Assembly (NCBI GenBank): GCA_036852015.1
Contig: JAANDG010000342.1
Span: 1 to 64,000, forward strand
Origin: Pelodera strongyloides
Lineage: Eukaryota > Nematoda > Chromadorea > Rhabditida > Rhabditidae
Length of the DNA stretch: 64,000 nucleotides
Direction: 5' to 3'
The translations under genes and the position numbers were made by a program. Below are positions 24,348-36,100 of the stretch, piece after piece; the stretch's first letter is position 1; each line of letters begins with the position of its first letter. The notes below the pieces were generated by a model. The model ran no database searches. It had not been told where the DNA came from and saw only the letters and a program-made list of their open reading frames with translations.

Positions 24348-25707
24348 ATGTCTCGACTTTCGGCGGTGCTTTTCTTTGCATTCCTTGTTGGAAGTATTTT
24401 CTCTTCTCCGCTCATTCAAACATTTAACGATCTTCGAATGAGGAAAAGGTACATATATTCATAAAAACCTTTATCTTCCGAATTGCTAAACAAATTTTAG
24501 AAACTTTGCGGGGTAGAAATACAACTCTGGAACTTACGAGTTGGCGTCACTAAAATTTATTAATTTTTTTATTCTTTATACTGAAAATCGTTCTGTTTGC
24601 GTTTTTGGCCATAGTTGATTTAGTGGTTGCACTAGATTTCTTCCACAAACTCGTTTTTTTTGGCTACCCGGATACTTACGACGTGCACTATAGTGTCTGT
24701 AATGTATGCCAAAAACGACTTCGAACTGGACGTCTTTCTATGAACCTCTTACAAATTGTTTTGTGAAACAAAACCCACCCTATGTTTACCAATGCACATC
24801 ATCGTTTCAAATGAAAATAATGGCTTTATTACTTTGAAACCACAACGTTATTTCAGTGATAATGCACTATCCGATCCGTATACAGGATCATTTTCGGGCC
24901 GAGCCGGCCAGTTCCATGATTTGTATGGGTGAGCAATTTTTTCCAATTATCCTGAAGTAAAGACTACCTTTTAGACATTTGAACTACGGTATTTCCATGA
25001 ATAAACGTGACTTTTTGGTAGAATCAAGTATAAGTATAACTGCTAATTATTGCAATCAAATATACGCTTCACCGATCTGTATACAAAAGAACGCCATTCG
25101 AATTAGTATATTCTGAAAATGAGTATCTAATTACGCTGAATACATGGATATGACATGGATACATGGAAACGTGTGTAAATGAAGAAAATAGTTCATGAAC
25201 ATCATCTTGAACATTTTTTATGTATAATATAAGTGTGCATCATATAAAATGATGATGAGAAGGTTGACGAGTAACAACTTGCTGTAAATCAATTCACCAA
25301 TAAGCTTGAGTGTTTCGCCATAGTTAAGATTTTGAATTTTCGTGCGTCATGCGAACATGTTAACTTTACAAAACGAATCCATCTTGCCATCTGAAACATA
25401 AATAATTATTTAAAGCGAAATACCGGCCGGTTTTTTTTTTGAAAAGCATCGCGTACAGCAGCATTCTTATGCAGCTTATGCTTATGCAAATGATGATAAA
25501 TTACAATAAAAAATCGAGTTAAATTCGAGCAACTTTGCATGAACGCGTACGAATTCAGCCGTCCAAGATACGTTTCAAAAACCGGTCGTTATTTCGCTTT
25601 AAAAAAATTTCAGAAGTTTCCGCTATCCAAACAAGGCATTCGACCATATGCCAATGGTAGTTTTCGACGGACGAGTCTACTCACTCAGCGAGAATAAAAA
25701 GAATTAA
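24348..25707 (+). CDS. Small secreted protein or peptide precursor (88 aa)
   Basis: Three exons in phase: 24348-24448, 24857-24928 and 25614-25707. A signal peptide is evident: MSRLSAVLFFAFLVGSIFSS, with likely cleavage after Ser19 or Ser20. The mature chain of about 68 residues has an early basic stretch (RMRK, 31-34) that could be a processing site. A central SGRAGQFHDLYGSF and a C-terminal VVFDGRVYSLSENKKN follow. There are no cysteines, so it is not a disulfide-rich peptide. No amidation signal (GKR or GRR) is visible. The ATG directly follows TTTTACAG, a likely spliced-leader acceptor, and AATAAA overlaps the stop codon. The family is not recognised; a neuropeptide-like or other secreted role is a guess from form only. 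An M1 element fills most of the last intron and ends 11 bases before exon 3. Confidence 0.7.
25410..25602. mobile_element. M1 element next to a 3' splice site
   Basis: TTAA-AGCGAAATACCGGCCGG at the left and CCGGTCGTTATTTCGCT-TTAA at the right, ending 11 bases before an exon. An internal duplication of GCTTATGCTTATGCAAATG is specific to this copy. Confidence 0.92.
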
Positions 25708-25864
25708 TAAAGGATAACTTTATCTATCCCATTATGTTAATCTAATAAAATATAAAATGTTGAAAAATAGACCTGTTCAGTACATTGTCAGTGTTCAGAA
25801 CAAGATTATTCAAAAAAATGGATGTATAAAACAAAGCGCACAGGGTCATAGAGAGAACATCAGA

Positions 25865-25992
25865 GGCCATATTCACCACTCCGATTTCCTAGGGAAAATA
25901 TTCCCTGGGGACAGAAAATAGCATTTAATTGTGAGACACGTAGAGCAAAAGACGGGGACTGCCCCATGGGGAATTGAGTGGTGAACGTGGCC
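25865..25992. mobile_element. Inverted-repeat element with ATTCACCACTC ends
   Basis: GGCCATATTCACCACTC at the left is inverted as GAGTGGTGAACGTGGCC at the right, with inner CCCTGGGGACAG and CTGCCCCATGGGG. Same layout as 12113-12241. Confidence 0.7.
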
Positions 25993-26125
25993 TCAGGAGC
26001 AGGCCCCCAGGGAGAAAGTTATATCATCGTTATATGTACCGAATTACGGGAGAAAAACATTGCTATGAAAAACGCAACCGATTTTTTTTTGTAAGCCTGA
26101 TTGTGCGTCACCAATGTTTAGTTCA

Positions 26126-26284
26126 TCATTGACAAAGCTTCAGGTGGTGTGCGGCGAAACGCGGGCACTAAAATTTCGCGCTGCGAAATGTAGACGCAGA
26201 TCACACGCGAGAACTGACGAAGGCTATAGGCGAGGCACCTGCTTTTTTCGCCGAGCAGCATCCAAGTTTCGCGTTGATTAATTC
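26126..26284. mobile_element. M9 GC-rich repeat
   Basis: Left ATTGACAAAGCTTCAGGTGG then TGTGCGGCGAAACGCGGG; right ATCCAAGTTTCGCGTTGAT. The right end matches those of the copies at 42.2 and 60.1 kb. A related GC-rich stretch lies at 26578-26755. Confidence 0.5.
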
Positions 26285-26770
26285 CGTACAAAAACAAAAA
26301 CCCCCTCTGGATTTGAAACACAAGCTTCAAGGAGTCTGAACTGAAACAAATAACAAGTGGTCATTTAGCATATTGCTCGCTACAATAAATGAGGGAAGTG
26401 AACAGCGTGATCACATTTTGTACTACTTGGTATTTATTTTTTCACTAATTACATCATTACATACATTCTTACGTAAAACAAGACAAACGCTTTCTGGTAA
26501 GTTATTGTATGATTTCTCGTTTGTAGTCTGTATTTTCCTCACGTGAACATGAGCGCTTGCGTTGCCGGGTAATTCATGACTAACACACATCCCAATATCG
26601 CGGAAGGGCGGGTGCGCCAGTTGTGCGCGGAGTATTCAACACAAGTTGGCGTAACTGTGGCACTTTCCTGAAACGCGTGCTCATCCTCTCAAATATATAG
26701 CGCCACATGCGCGCGTATCTTTGTAAGCAGCGCCTTATGTGCGCGGCTTTCTTTCCCGACAAAAGTGAAA

Positions 26771-26790
26771 CGAACAATTTCAGTTAAAAA
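26771..26790 (+). promoter_or_regulatory. Probable spliced-leader acceptor
   Basis: CGAACAATTTCAG ends 7 bases before the ATG of the Lys/Glu-rich gene. Inference from position only. Confidence 0.5.
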
Positions 26791-29700
26791 ATGCTTTCGT
26801 TGTGTTGTTGTGTGCGTAATCGGAAGAAGATAAAGGAGTGCGATCCCGCTGAGACAATACCCTTTGACCCAATCGGAACTTCGATATACGATCTACACCT
26901 TCAGGGAAAATTGCACGCGGCGAGTGGACTCTGCTCGACTACGGTAAGATGTTTGATTTCGTAATATTGGTGCCGTACCTGAATTTGACTTATGTTTTTA
27001 AAGCGAAATACCGGCCGCTTTTTGAAACGCACCGTGGACAACTGAGTTCCTACATATTTATCATTTATGTTAATTTACTGCATTTAGCTAGGGTTTTCTA
27101 ATTTATATTCATTTGCATAAGCTGCATAAGAATGCTGGTGTACTCTATGTGTTTCAAAAATCGGTCAGTATTTCGCTTTAAAGCGAACTTTTTCAGGAAG
27201 TTAAAATAAATGGTGCCATTCAATTGCTACTCGGAAACTCCCTCTTCGACAAGCCGGCGTCTGTTAATGAAGGTTAGCTGATCATTTTTGTCGCAGAACG
27301 GAAATTGGCAACTCGAATTTGTCCTTCGAGTTTCTATATAGCAACCGCCCCTTATGTAGTGTAATACATACTGTGCATATTATTGTATTCAGGTATTCAC
27401 TGTTGTTTAATTTCCAGTATAAATAAGAAATTAGTATAAATTTGCTCTTTTCAGACGAGAGTCAAGACACGCAGAGTAACGAGTTCAAAATCATAGACGT
27501 GTTAGAATACGAAGATCCGACCAATGTTGCCGTTTATAATGACCAGTGTGTAAGTTGGAAATTGCAGAACACTACATTTTGTAAGAAGGTATTTGTGGGC
27601 TGCTGGTGCGCCAGAAGAGCGCCACTTTTGTTATTACCATGTTCGCGGTGCTTCTAGCGCTGCACCCAGGAAGCGAAAAATATCTTGCATACCTAGCCGG
27701 TATCGAACCCTAGACCTCTGGATTGAGAGTCGGGTGCGCAACCCTCTAGGCCATCCGGTACACAGCCCAGGCGTACCACATGCTCACCATTTTAAACTCA
27801 TTCTAAACCGTGTTTTCAATACAGGAGTTCAACCGGCAGGAAAAAGCTCGTCAAGATGCCATTCGAAAACGAAATATGGAAAACAAGACGCAGAATACAC
27901 AGGACGGGCCAGGATCAGGGGAGAAAGCGTAGGTCAAGCTTAGCTAATTGTTTATTAATCCTGGACCACCAGCGGTAAGAATCGAAACCGCAGTTTCAAC
28001 GGTTTAAGATAGAGTGGGCCTTAAATACACATTACCTTAAGTTACTTTTTTTAAAGGAGTGTACAAGCTGCATCAATAAAATTTATATTTAGCTCCACAA
28101 GCTTATAGCTGTCTTGACGTTAACCTTCGCTTTCTCATTCATTCAGTGAGAGATAATACGTTGTTACATCCAACATACATAGACATAGGCGCATCTAGTT
28201 TTATGTATCTGCTATTTCATTGTTCTTTTTAGTTTTTTTAGCTATACGGTAACGGTAATGAAAATATTGTCGTAATTTGATTTGATTTCAGGCCAGAACC
28301 CACACCTCCCAAAGCGCCTCCTAAAAAGGTAAGATTAAAACATGTAAAAAATTCAATGTAAGTAGATACAATGATAAAATGCACATAGAAATCGTACATT
28401 CTTAATCGTGTCATTCACTTTGTACTTCAGAAAGTGTTGCAAGCCTTTGCTGTGGCGAATCCTGGACCTCCGGCGGTAAGAAGTGAAACTCATAAAAACG
28501 CAGTTTCAACGGTTTAAGATCTGTGTATATCGTAAAATTTACCGTCAAGGATGTTTGAAATTTTTGATGGACAGAGAATTCATATACGGAATTAGAGCGA
28601 ATATGTATGCAGTTAAAATGCTCAAAACAAACTCGAAACTACCGTTTCCATAAATCGTCTAAATAGGCTCAACCGCACCGAGAACCTGAGAAAGAAAAGG
28701 AGGTGCAAGTTGAAGTGGAGAACGAAAAGGACAAAGAGAGACACCGAACACAAGCTGAGCAAACCCAGAGTCAACATGAGGAGCACGGTTTGAATTAAAT
28801 CATTAAAGCGGTATAACATCCGGTTCTTGAAACGTGTGTTGGAAGTTGTATTCCCATGTAGTGTAGTAGTGACTTGCGTGCGATTCTAATTAAATCATTT
28901 TCGTACAACACATCGAAATACAGTTGTCCAACACACGTTTCAAAAACCACCCGTTATATCCGCTTTGAAAGAATTTTGTAAAATTCTAAAATTCTCTTTA
29001 CTTTACAATAAGCTTTACTGGTCTATTGGGGACTATTGGTTCACTTATCACTTATCAGCCCTAGGCCTAAAATCATTAAAGCGAAATGCTAGCCTCTTTG
29101 GAAAATTTGCATATGATAAGCAAATCCTATGTATCCGATGCTAATTTTGTACGATTGCCGTGGACGATCGTACACGATTAGCATAGGATACATAGGATTT
29201 GATTGTCATATGCAAATTTTCCAAAGGGGCTAGCATTTCGCTTTAAAGCGAAATACCGGCCGGTTTTGGGAACGCATCGTGGACAACTGCATTCTTGCGA
29301 ATTGCTGCTCATGTGCTCGAACTTAGCTCGATTTTTTATTCTATTTTATATTCATTTGCATAAGCTGCATGACAATGCTGGTGTATCCGGTGCGTTTCAA
29401 AAACCGGCCGGTATTTCGCTTTAATGTTCATATTTTGATTTTCATTAATTTCCCTATTTTGTTCCAGTTCCACCAGAAAGGAAGAAAAAATCGAGTGAAT
29501 CTGAGGGACAATCGAAGAAGAAAATACGATTGGAGAATAAGTATGCTTTTCATTTGTACGTATAATAAACTAGTTGTAAAACTAAACAAATACTAGTACA
29601 ACTCTATATATTGTATCGTGAACTAAATAATTCAATATAAAAAATATCACAAATTGTGTTTTTACTTTTCTTTGCACATAGATATCCTAAAAGTGATTGG

Positions 29701-30969
29701 TAACACAGAAACCCGTCGCATAATGCGCGAACTTTATGCATTTGCATACAACAAATGGGAATGCAGTTGCCCCATTTGTGTATAACACATATGGGAGTGT
29801 AGTTACCCAAAATTCTTTTCAAAAACCGGCCGTTATACCGCTTTAAAAAAAACAATTACCATCCAGGGGTAGCAAAGAGGCGCACAAGAAGGACGTCAAT
29901 TCGACAAGTCCAATGAGGTCTCGAAAAACTCAAACAAAAGAGGACACACAATTCTCGAAGCGGAAATTGAGAACGGAGAAAGAAGATAAGACGAAAGAAA
30001 GTGCGAGAGGAGCGCGATTCAAAAATGCCGCCAACCAAGTACTCCAGGTGAGCAAAGTGATAAACATGCGTTTATTATTCACAGTATTTATGTCCTTTGT
30101 TAATTATTATGTCATTGCGTTTTTCAAAATACATCGACTGCGCTGCGCACCCAAAACATGAATATGTTACGCGGGCGCAGAACAGTCCCTCGGTGGCGAA
30201 ATTTTTTAATTCACCCCGGATTCTAGCCTAGGATAAGGACGGCGCCACATTTGAAATAGCATACCCTTTGCGCAAAACTGGCGCATCCTACGCGGGGAAT
30301 ATCGCGTAATTTGTGAAGCAGTTATGTTTTCTACGTCTTTAGATTATAAAAATTGGGTCCAAGGACAAGGAATCAAAGGAGCACCCGACTGGATCAAAGG
30401 AGTCAAAAGATCATCATAAGAGGGCGGAGCAGACACAGGACGACGCATCCAAGATGCTACACGAAAGGAAAACTGTAACGGAGAAGACACAAAAGGTTGG
30501 AAGGTCGAGGGAAGATCCCACGAGAGAGGTAAAGAGAACATTAAAGAGATATGACATCCTTTTTTGAAACGTTCCTCGGAGGAACTGGATTTCCATACCA
30601 CACGTAAATCTCTAGGATTACTGTGATTATGATGACCATTGACAAGGAGGTAAATAAATCTAACATAAACGAAAATTCGCTCAATTCATTGCCATAGTGA
30701 AGCATGATACCTAAAGAGATTTTTTACTGGGTCGCTTGACTTGAACTCCTATCTTTCAAAGTGGTGTCATTTGATAAACTTGGTGTGCATATAAACAATG
30801 TTAACGTTTTCATTAATAAACCAAGTTGATAAGTGCTTTCGTAAATAGGCTTTCGTAAATAAAGTTGTTCGTGAAATAAACGGTAATGTATTCCATAGTT
30901 GCCTAATCATGCCTTTTCTTTCAGAAATCACAATCGGAGAAAAAAATTCCAGATATTGAGACGTCATGA
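26791..30969 (+). CDS. Lys/Glu-rich protein with Cys-Cys-Cys N-terminus (371 aa)
   Basis: Eleven exons in consistent phase: 26791-26943, 27197-27272, 27455-27549, 27825-27928, 28292-28328, 28431-28475, 28667-28787, 29468-29540, 29867-30047, 30343-30528 and 30925-30969. The N-terminus is MLSLCCCVRNRKK. Three adjacent cysteines followed by a basic patch is the pattern of a palmitoylated membrane anchor (inference). Residues 8-108 look ordered, with LHLQGKLHAAS and FKIIDVLEYEDPTNVAVY. Residues 143-170 are Pro-rich (PEPTPPKAPPKK, ANPGPPA). From about 171 to the end the chain is highly charged and probably disordered, rich in K, E, S, T and Q with many basic runs (PERKKKS, KSKKK-like). No catalytic domain is seen and the family is not recognised. 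Small proline exons and a duplicated exon remnant at 27960 suggest recent growth of the low-complexity part. It ends 54 bases before an AATAAA. Confidence 0.8.
26998..27181. mobile_element. M1 element filling an intron
   Basis: TTAA-AGCGAAATACCGGCCGC at the left and TCGGTCAGTATTTCGCT-TTAA at the right, ending 15 bases before an exon. Removing it leaves an intron of about 73 bases. Confidence 0.92.
27600..27800 (-). repeat. tRNA-derived (SINE-like) sequence
   Basis: On the minus strand between about 27759 and 27689, an A-box match TGGCCTAGAGGG is followed by a B-box match GGGTTCGATACC. These are the internal RNA polymerase III promoter pair of tRNAs. The cloverleaf ends pair poorly, so it is not a usable tRNA. 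Lies in an intron of the Lys/Glu-rich gene. Confidence 0.5.
27957..28013 (+). pseudogene. Partial duplicate of exon 6 of the Lys/Glu-rich gene
   Basis: AATCCTGGACCACCAGCGG with its donor GTAAGAA, then CGCAGTTTCAACGGTTTAAG, repeats the 3' part of the real exon and its intron start at 28459-28520. It has no acceptor in the right phase, so it is probably not spliced in. Confidence 0.75.
28803..28967. mobile_element. M2 element
   Basis: TTAA-AGCGGTATAACATCCGG at the left and ACCCGTTATATCCGCT then TTGA at the right. Starts 15 bases after a splice donor. Confidence 0.88.
29076..29246. mobile_element. M4 palindromic element
   Basis: TTAA-AGCGAAATGCTAGCC at the left and GGGGCTAGCATTTCGCT-TTAA at the right. 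The two halves are near-perfect inverses around CGTGGACGATCG. The right TTAA is also the left TTAA of the next M1. Confidence 0.95.
29243..29424. mobile_element. M1 element back to back with M4
   Basis: Starts at the TTAA shared with the M4 copy; AGCGAAATACCGGCCGG at the left and CCGGCCGGTATTTCGCT-TTAA at the right. Among the best preserved M1 copies. Confidence 0.93.
29680..29846. mobile_element. M2 element, left end lost
   Basis: Right end AACCGGCCGTTATACCGCT-TTAA with the M2 interior GCATACAACAAATGGGAATG. The left end is unclear. The right end is 20 bases before an exon. Confidence 0.75.
30142..30300. repeat. GC-rich repeat of M9 style
   Basis: GCGCTGCGCACCC, ACGCGGGCGCAG and CTGGCGCATCCTACGCGGGG lie in an otherwise AT-rich intron. 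Ends were not defined. Confidence 0.35.
30541..30605. mobile_element. M2 left end (partial)
   Basis: TTAA-AGAGATATGACATCC followed by TTTTTTGAAACG, 12 bases after a splice donor. The matching right end was not found. Confidence 0.5.
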
Positions 30970-31022
30970 AGAAAAACACAAAAAAAGACATATGCTCTTT
31001 TACGCCAAATATCTATATGTAT

Positions 31023-31028
31023 AATAAA
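31023..31028 (+). terminator. Poly(A) signal of the Lys/Glu-rich gene
   Basis: AATAAA 54 bases after the stop. Confidence 0.7.
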
Positions 31029-31757
31029 CGTGTTATTAAAAGTTTAACGTGTTCTTAAGCCTTCCGGTGTACATATATGGGATTAATAAGATGGTCATAG
31101 TTAGCGATGTCATCACTATGCGCACCAGATATGAAAGCGTAAAATGAAGGCAGAAAAAAAAAATGCAAATGGTTTCTGGGTCACCCTTTTCTCCTACAAC
31201 TCTTGTCAGAATTGGTGTGAAAATTGGCCTTCTGAATGGTTTTTGGGTGTCTAGATAGCAAATGGCCACCAAGAAAAGGATATGAAGAAGCTTAATGTTA
31301 GTGAATACAGGACAACTGTGGGCTCCGTGAAATCAAATTTTCTCCTACGCCTACAAGACAACTTTTCCGGGGACATTGACCAATGTCGAATATCAACCTG
31401 CAAAATATCCACCCCTAAGCATCATACCTTAGAATAAATATATACATACAAAAACTGTCGAATAGTCGATCCGTTGATCGAGACATCGAGGGTCCCATCC
31501 CTTTAAAGGTCCATTCCATATATGAGTCATGTTCGTACTGGTACAACGTTCCGCGGTCCCGCCCCCTTTTTAAGGTCCAGGCCCCTCCCATAGTGGTCGC
31601 GCTAGTTCATGTCATCTGTGTGTGTTGGCCACACCCTCAACCCTCAACGATTACTTCCCTGATACAGTACTTATTTCGTGGCAGGACCGGCCAACTCTCC
31701 CCAGAGTGCACTCCACTGATCCGATGCACAACTCGCGCACGACACACCGATTCCTCT

Positions 31758-33092
31758 ATGTTTACCGATCACGATGATAAGGTGGTTATCGATAATGGTC
31801 TGTTAAACGGAAACTTTGAGCGAGGAGGCTCAGGCTTAGGCTTAGGCTTAGGCTTAGGCTTAGGCTTAGGCTTAGGCTTAGGCTTAGGCTTAGGCTTAGG
31901 CTTAGGCTTACAAATTGGGCTAAAAAAAAGTTTTCCTCTATGTACGTCTCTAGAAGTCACGGCCATAGTTCATATTCACGGTTTCCGTGTTAGGCTGACA
32001 ATTAGAGACAAGCCCCAATGAGCAAAAGAGTACCACAGTTTTTTTAGATGATTTTTGCGAAGTTACGTTAAGCGTATTTGATAAATACCCGTGAGTATGT
32101 GGCATAAAGCAGTATTAAGTTTCTAGGTATTATTGATTAAAGTTTGTGGTTTTGTGTTCGTAATACTCACTTTTTAAAGTGAAATCCTAAGTAACCGACA
32201 ATATTTTCCATGTTCAGGGAGGTTCCTGTGAAAACAACGTCGAGCGAGCAGAAACTATAGAAAATAGAGAGAAGCGACGAGCTAAGGTTAGAAGGAACGA
32301 AAATTAAACCATACTCATAGATACTGTAGCTTCTGTTAGGTCTTGTGAGAGTGCCGATCATCTAGGGCATTCTTGTAAGGTGCTGCACGGTACCGGGACA
32401 TTTGAACTCCGGAGTTGGAGGAATTTGTTTTTCTAGCTAAATGTGTTTTTGCAGGAATAAACCACAGAAGCTTTGCGAAGGCAAAAACAACATTTTTCTG
32501 GAATCTACGCCTTTTCATAGTTTTTTTTCCAGAGTACCCTTTTCAGTGTAATCGAAGACGATTGTGTTTTTTGTCGATTTGTATCACATGTATTCTCTCC
32601 ACGGTCACTTTGGTGCCAATCATCTATCACGTCTTTTATAAGCAGTCAGGTGGGATCTGGGTTTTTCAATCAATATTTGCAGGCATTGGTATCTGGTGAT
32701 GGTAGCTTAGAGACTAGCGGTTTAATTACCCAACTTTGAGGTTAGCATTAACCCCAGGACCATACATTCGAATCGAAAATCCAATGGCGAACCCCACTCG
32801 TGGTTTCTAGCTCCGCACAAACTAGCGATTGAAGGTTTACATCATTAGTATAGATATAGTGCAGCTACGCCTTTGCAAGGCCTAACTTTTAGGCTCCCAC
32901 TTTGGTCCTAGCCCGAATTAAGACCCAATATCCAGTTTTTAAAGAGTATCCATTATTTATTAATCTTTTCATATAGTGACGTTTCGTCATGTTGGTATGT
33001 GGCTCTCCACACACGTGAATCCTTATTATTTCCTGTTTCAGTATTTCAATTAATTTGAGCGTCTTATTTGATGAGGAGTAGTTCGTCTCTAG

Positions 33093-33151
<59 letters not shown>

Positions 33152-36100
33152 AGAGAGAGAGAGAGAGATAGAGAAAGAGAAAGAGAGAGAGAGAGAAGAG
33201 AGAGAGAGAGATAGAGGTAGAGGTATAGAGGGTGAGATGAGAGAGGGAGAGATAGAGAGTTAGAGAGGAGCTCATTTCACATCTATAGCGGGGCACACCA
33301 ATTTGCCTACGCGCGAACATTTATTGGAATAAAATATGGCGAGCAATCAAAAAATTTCGTCCACACAACCACTGCCATCTTTTTGATGAATTAGCCTAGA
33401 TAAAGCCAACGAGCGGGACTCCTATCGTAAAGATTATTAAGCTACATACCGTAATGTAAATACTGAAATATCGTAATACCGTAATGTGCGTATATTGTAA
33501 GCAACTATATATATATATAGGGTACATAGTACCTTAAAGGGAGAGGCCCACGAGAAAAAACTTTTCCTCAATTTATTTGTACAGAATGTCCGGAATTTCA
33601 GAAATATTACTGTGAAAACCGCAATGCTTGAAGCCTAGAACTCACAGAGTTATTCTCCGGCAAACAGTTCGGCCAGGTACCGTAGCCAGAAACAATTTTT
33701 GCACTTTTAGGCCATTACTGTATTGGAAACGCCTCTTTATAAACCTAGGAATGATATTTATTCGTTTGACCATTATTACATAGAGAAAGAATGCAAATGA
33801 ACGGATATCAACCGTAAAAACGAATTTTGACGTTGCTAACTACGGTACCTATCCGAACTGTTTGACGGGGAATAACTCTCTGAGTTCTAGGCTTAAAGCA
33901 ATGCGGTTTTCGCGGTAATATTTCTGAAGGACCGGACATTCTGTACAAGTAAATTGAGGACAACTTTCTTCTCGTGGGCCTCTACCTTTAAAGCGAAATG
34001 CTAGCCCCTTTGGAAAATTAGCATATGATAAGCAAATCCTATGTATCCTATGCTAATTTTGTACGATTGCCGTGGACGATCGTACAAAATTAGCATAGAT
34101 TACACAGGATTTGCTTATCATATGCAAATTTTCCAAAGGGGCTAGCATTTCGCTTTAATGTACAATGCACACGATAGGGAACAATATGGTAGAGACGTGC
34201 GGTCACTTGTGTGATATCCGAGATTGCCACGTCACACGTGAGCTCACAGCGAAATACCAGCCGGTTTTTGAAACGCATCGTGAACAATTGAATTCTTACG
34301 TATTTATGATGGGAAAAAGGCTACATCAGGGTAAAAACGTACAGAGCCTCAGTCGCGACCTACGAAAGATGGTTGAAGCAGACTATAAGAGCTTTAACGA
34401 GGTTAAAGCTCTCGAAGCGGCCGAGCGTCTTATGTCCATAAAGAAAGTACGCCAACGCTATTCCTTGCATAAGGAGGCAACTGTGGCCATGATGGACAAA
34501 GACGGTACTTTGAAGACCAAGATCCAGGATATTGCCGATATCATCAAACATTTCTATGGGGATCTCTTTGCTTCGAAGAAGCGTGTTCCGAAATCAGGCA
34601 TTGAAGTGAATGAGGACGTGCCGGAGTTCTTGGAGCGCGAGGTTGAACATGCTTTGAAGAGAATGCCTAATAACAGGGCTCCTGGCAATGATGGCATTTC
34701 CATTGATCTCCTCAAGTACGCTCCGAAGTCCGCTCTATCCGCGGTTTGCAGGTTGTTCAAAATATCCTCTCAATGAAAATCGTCCTGAGAACTGGAAAGG
34801 TAGTAACACCATCCTGATCCATAAGAAGGGAAGCAAAGAGGACATAAACAACTATCGTCCAATTGCGTTGATGTCACAGTGTCAAAGCTGTTTTCTCGCG
34901 TCATCTTGAACCGAATCAGCAAGTGGCTGGAAGAAGGCAATAGAAGAGAGCAGGCAGGCTTTCGAGGCGGGTACTCGACTATGACCACATTCACACTGTG
35001 TGTCAAGTTATCGAGCGGTCTAGGGAGTACAAGATACCCTCTGTATGTTGTTTGTCGACTTCAAGAAGGCGTTCGATTCGGTTGAGAAGCAGGCGGTCCT
35101 CAATGCTCTGAAACATCACGCAGTGCCAGAGAGATACGTGTCTATGATAGACGAGCTGTATACCCAGTGCGCCACGGACATCCAACTCCTTCATACACCA
35201 GTTAAGGTGCCCGTTGAGCGCGGAGTCAAACAAGGGGATGTCATTTCACCCACTCTGTTTTCTGCTTCTCTGGAATGTGCTTTGAGAGACGCCAACATGT
35301 CCGGTGGTTATGACATTGACGGCGAAACACTACAGTTCTTACTGTTTGCCGACGATGTGGTTCTTATAGCCAAAGACCCATGTACACTGCAGAAAAACCT
35401 AGACGAACTAATTCGAGTAACGTCGCTAATCGGTCTTGAGGCCCACCCAGGCAAGACGCAGTGGATGGCTAACGATCATTGTCCAAACGGCGGTGCAGAT
35501 ATACGCATTGGCAACAGCACGCTCGAAAAGGTCGGGAAGTATGTCTACCTTGGACGCGAGGTTAACCCCAGCAACAGCCTCACCGCCGAACTCTCTCGGC
35601 GTAAACAGTCTGGTGGAAGGCTTTCTGGAAGCTACGAGATGTACTCACCAATGTGAAGCTGTCAAAAGAAGTGAAATCCAAGGTGTTTAACACGCAGTGC
35701 TGCCAGCAATGACCTATGCTTCCGAAACTTGGTGCACGACAAAGAAAGACGAAGAATCCTTACTTGTCACCCAGAGAGCCATGGAGCGTAAGATGGTAGG
35801 CACGCGTCTCCGGGATCGTATGTCAAACGTCACACTTCGAGAAAAGTCCGGCGTAGATGATATAATTGATAGGATATACAGCTCGAAACATCGATGGGCT
35901 GGTCATGTCATTCGTAGAAATGACAATCGATGGACCACTCGGGTCACAGAATGGCGTCCCCGCGATTACAAGCGTCCTCAAGGGCGACCGCCAACGAGAT
36001 GGGCTGACCCGATGGTTAAATCATTTGGACGTGCATGGAATCGCATCGCAAGATGCAGGTCTTCATGGCGTAGTTGCGACCTGCGCTGTTGGCGAGCCAA

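Noticed and set aside
31593..32021. A 142-codon open frame containing a Gly-Leu repeat as a free-standing gene
   Set aside because: The repeat is the TTAGGC array read in frame. Only the ATG at 31758 is kept as a possible first exon of the M13 gene, with low certainty.
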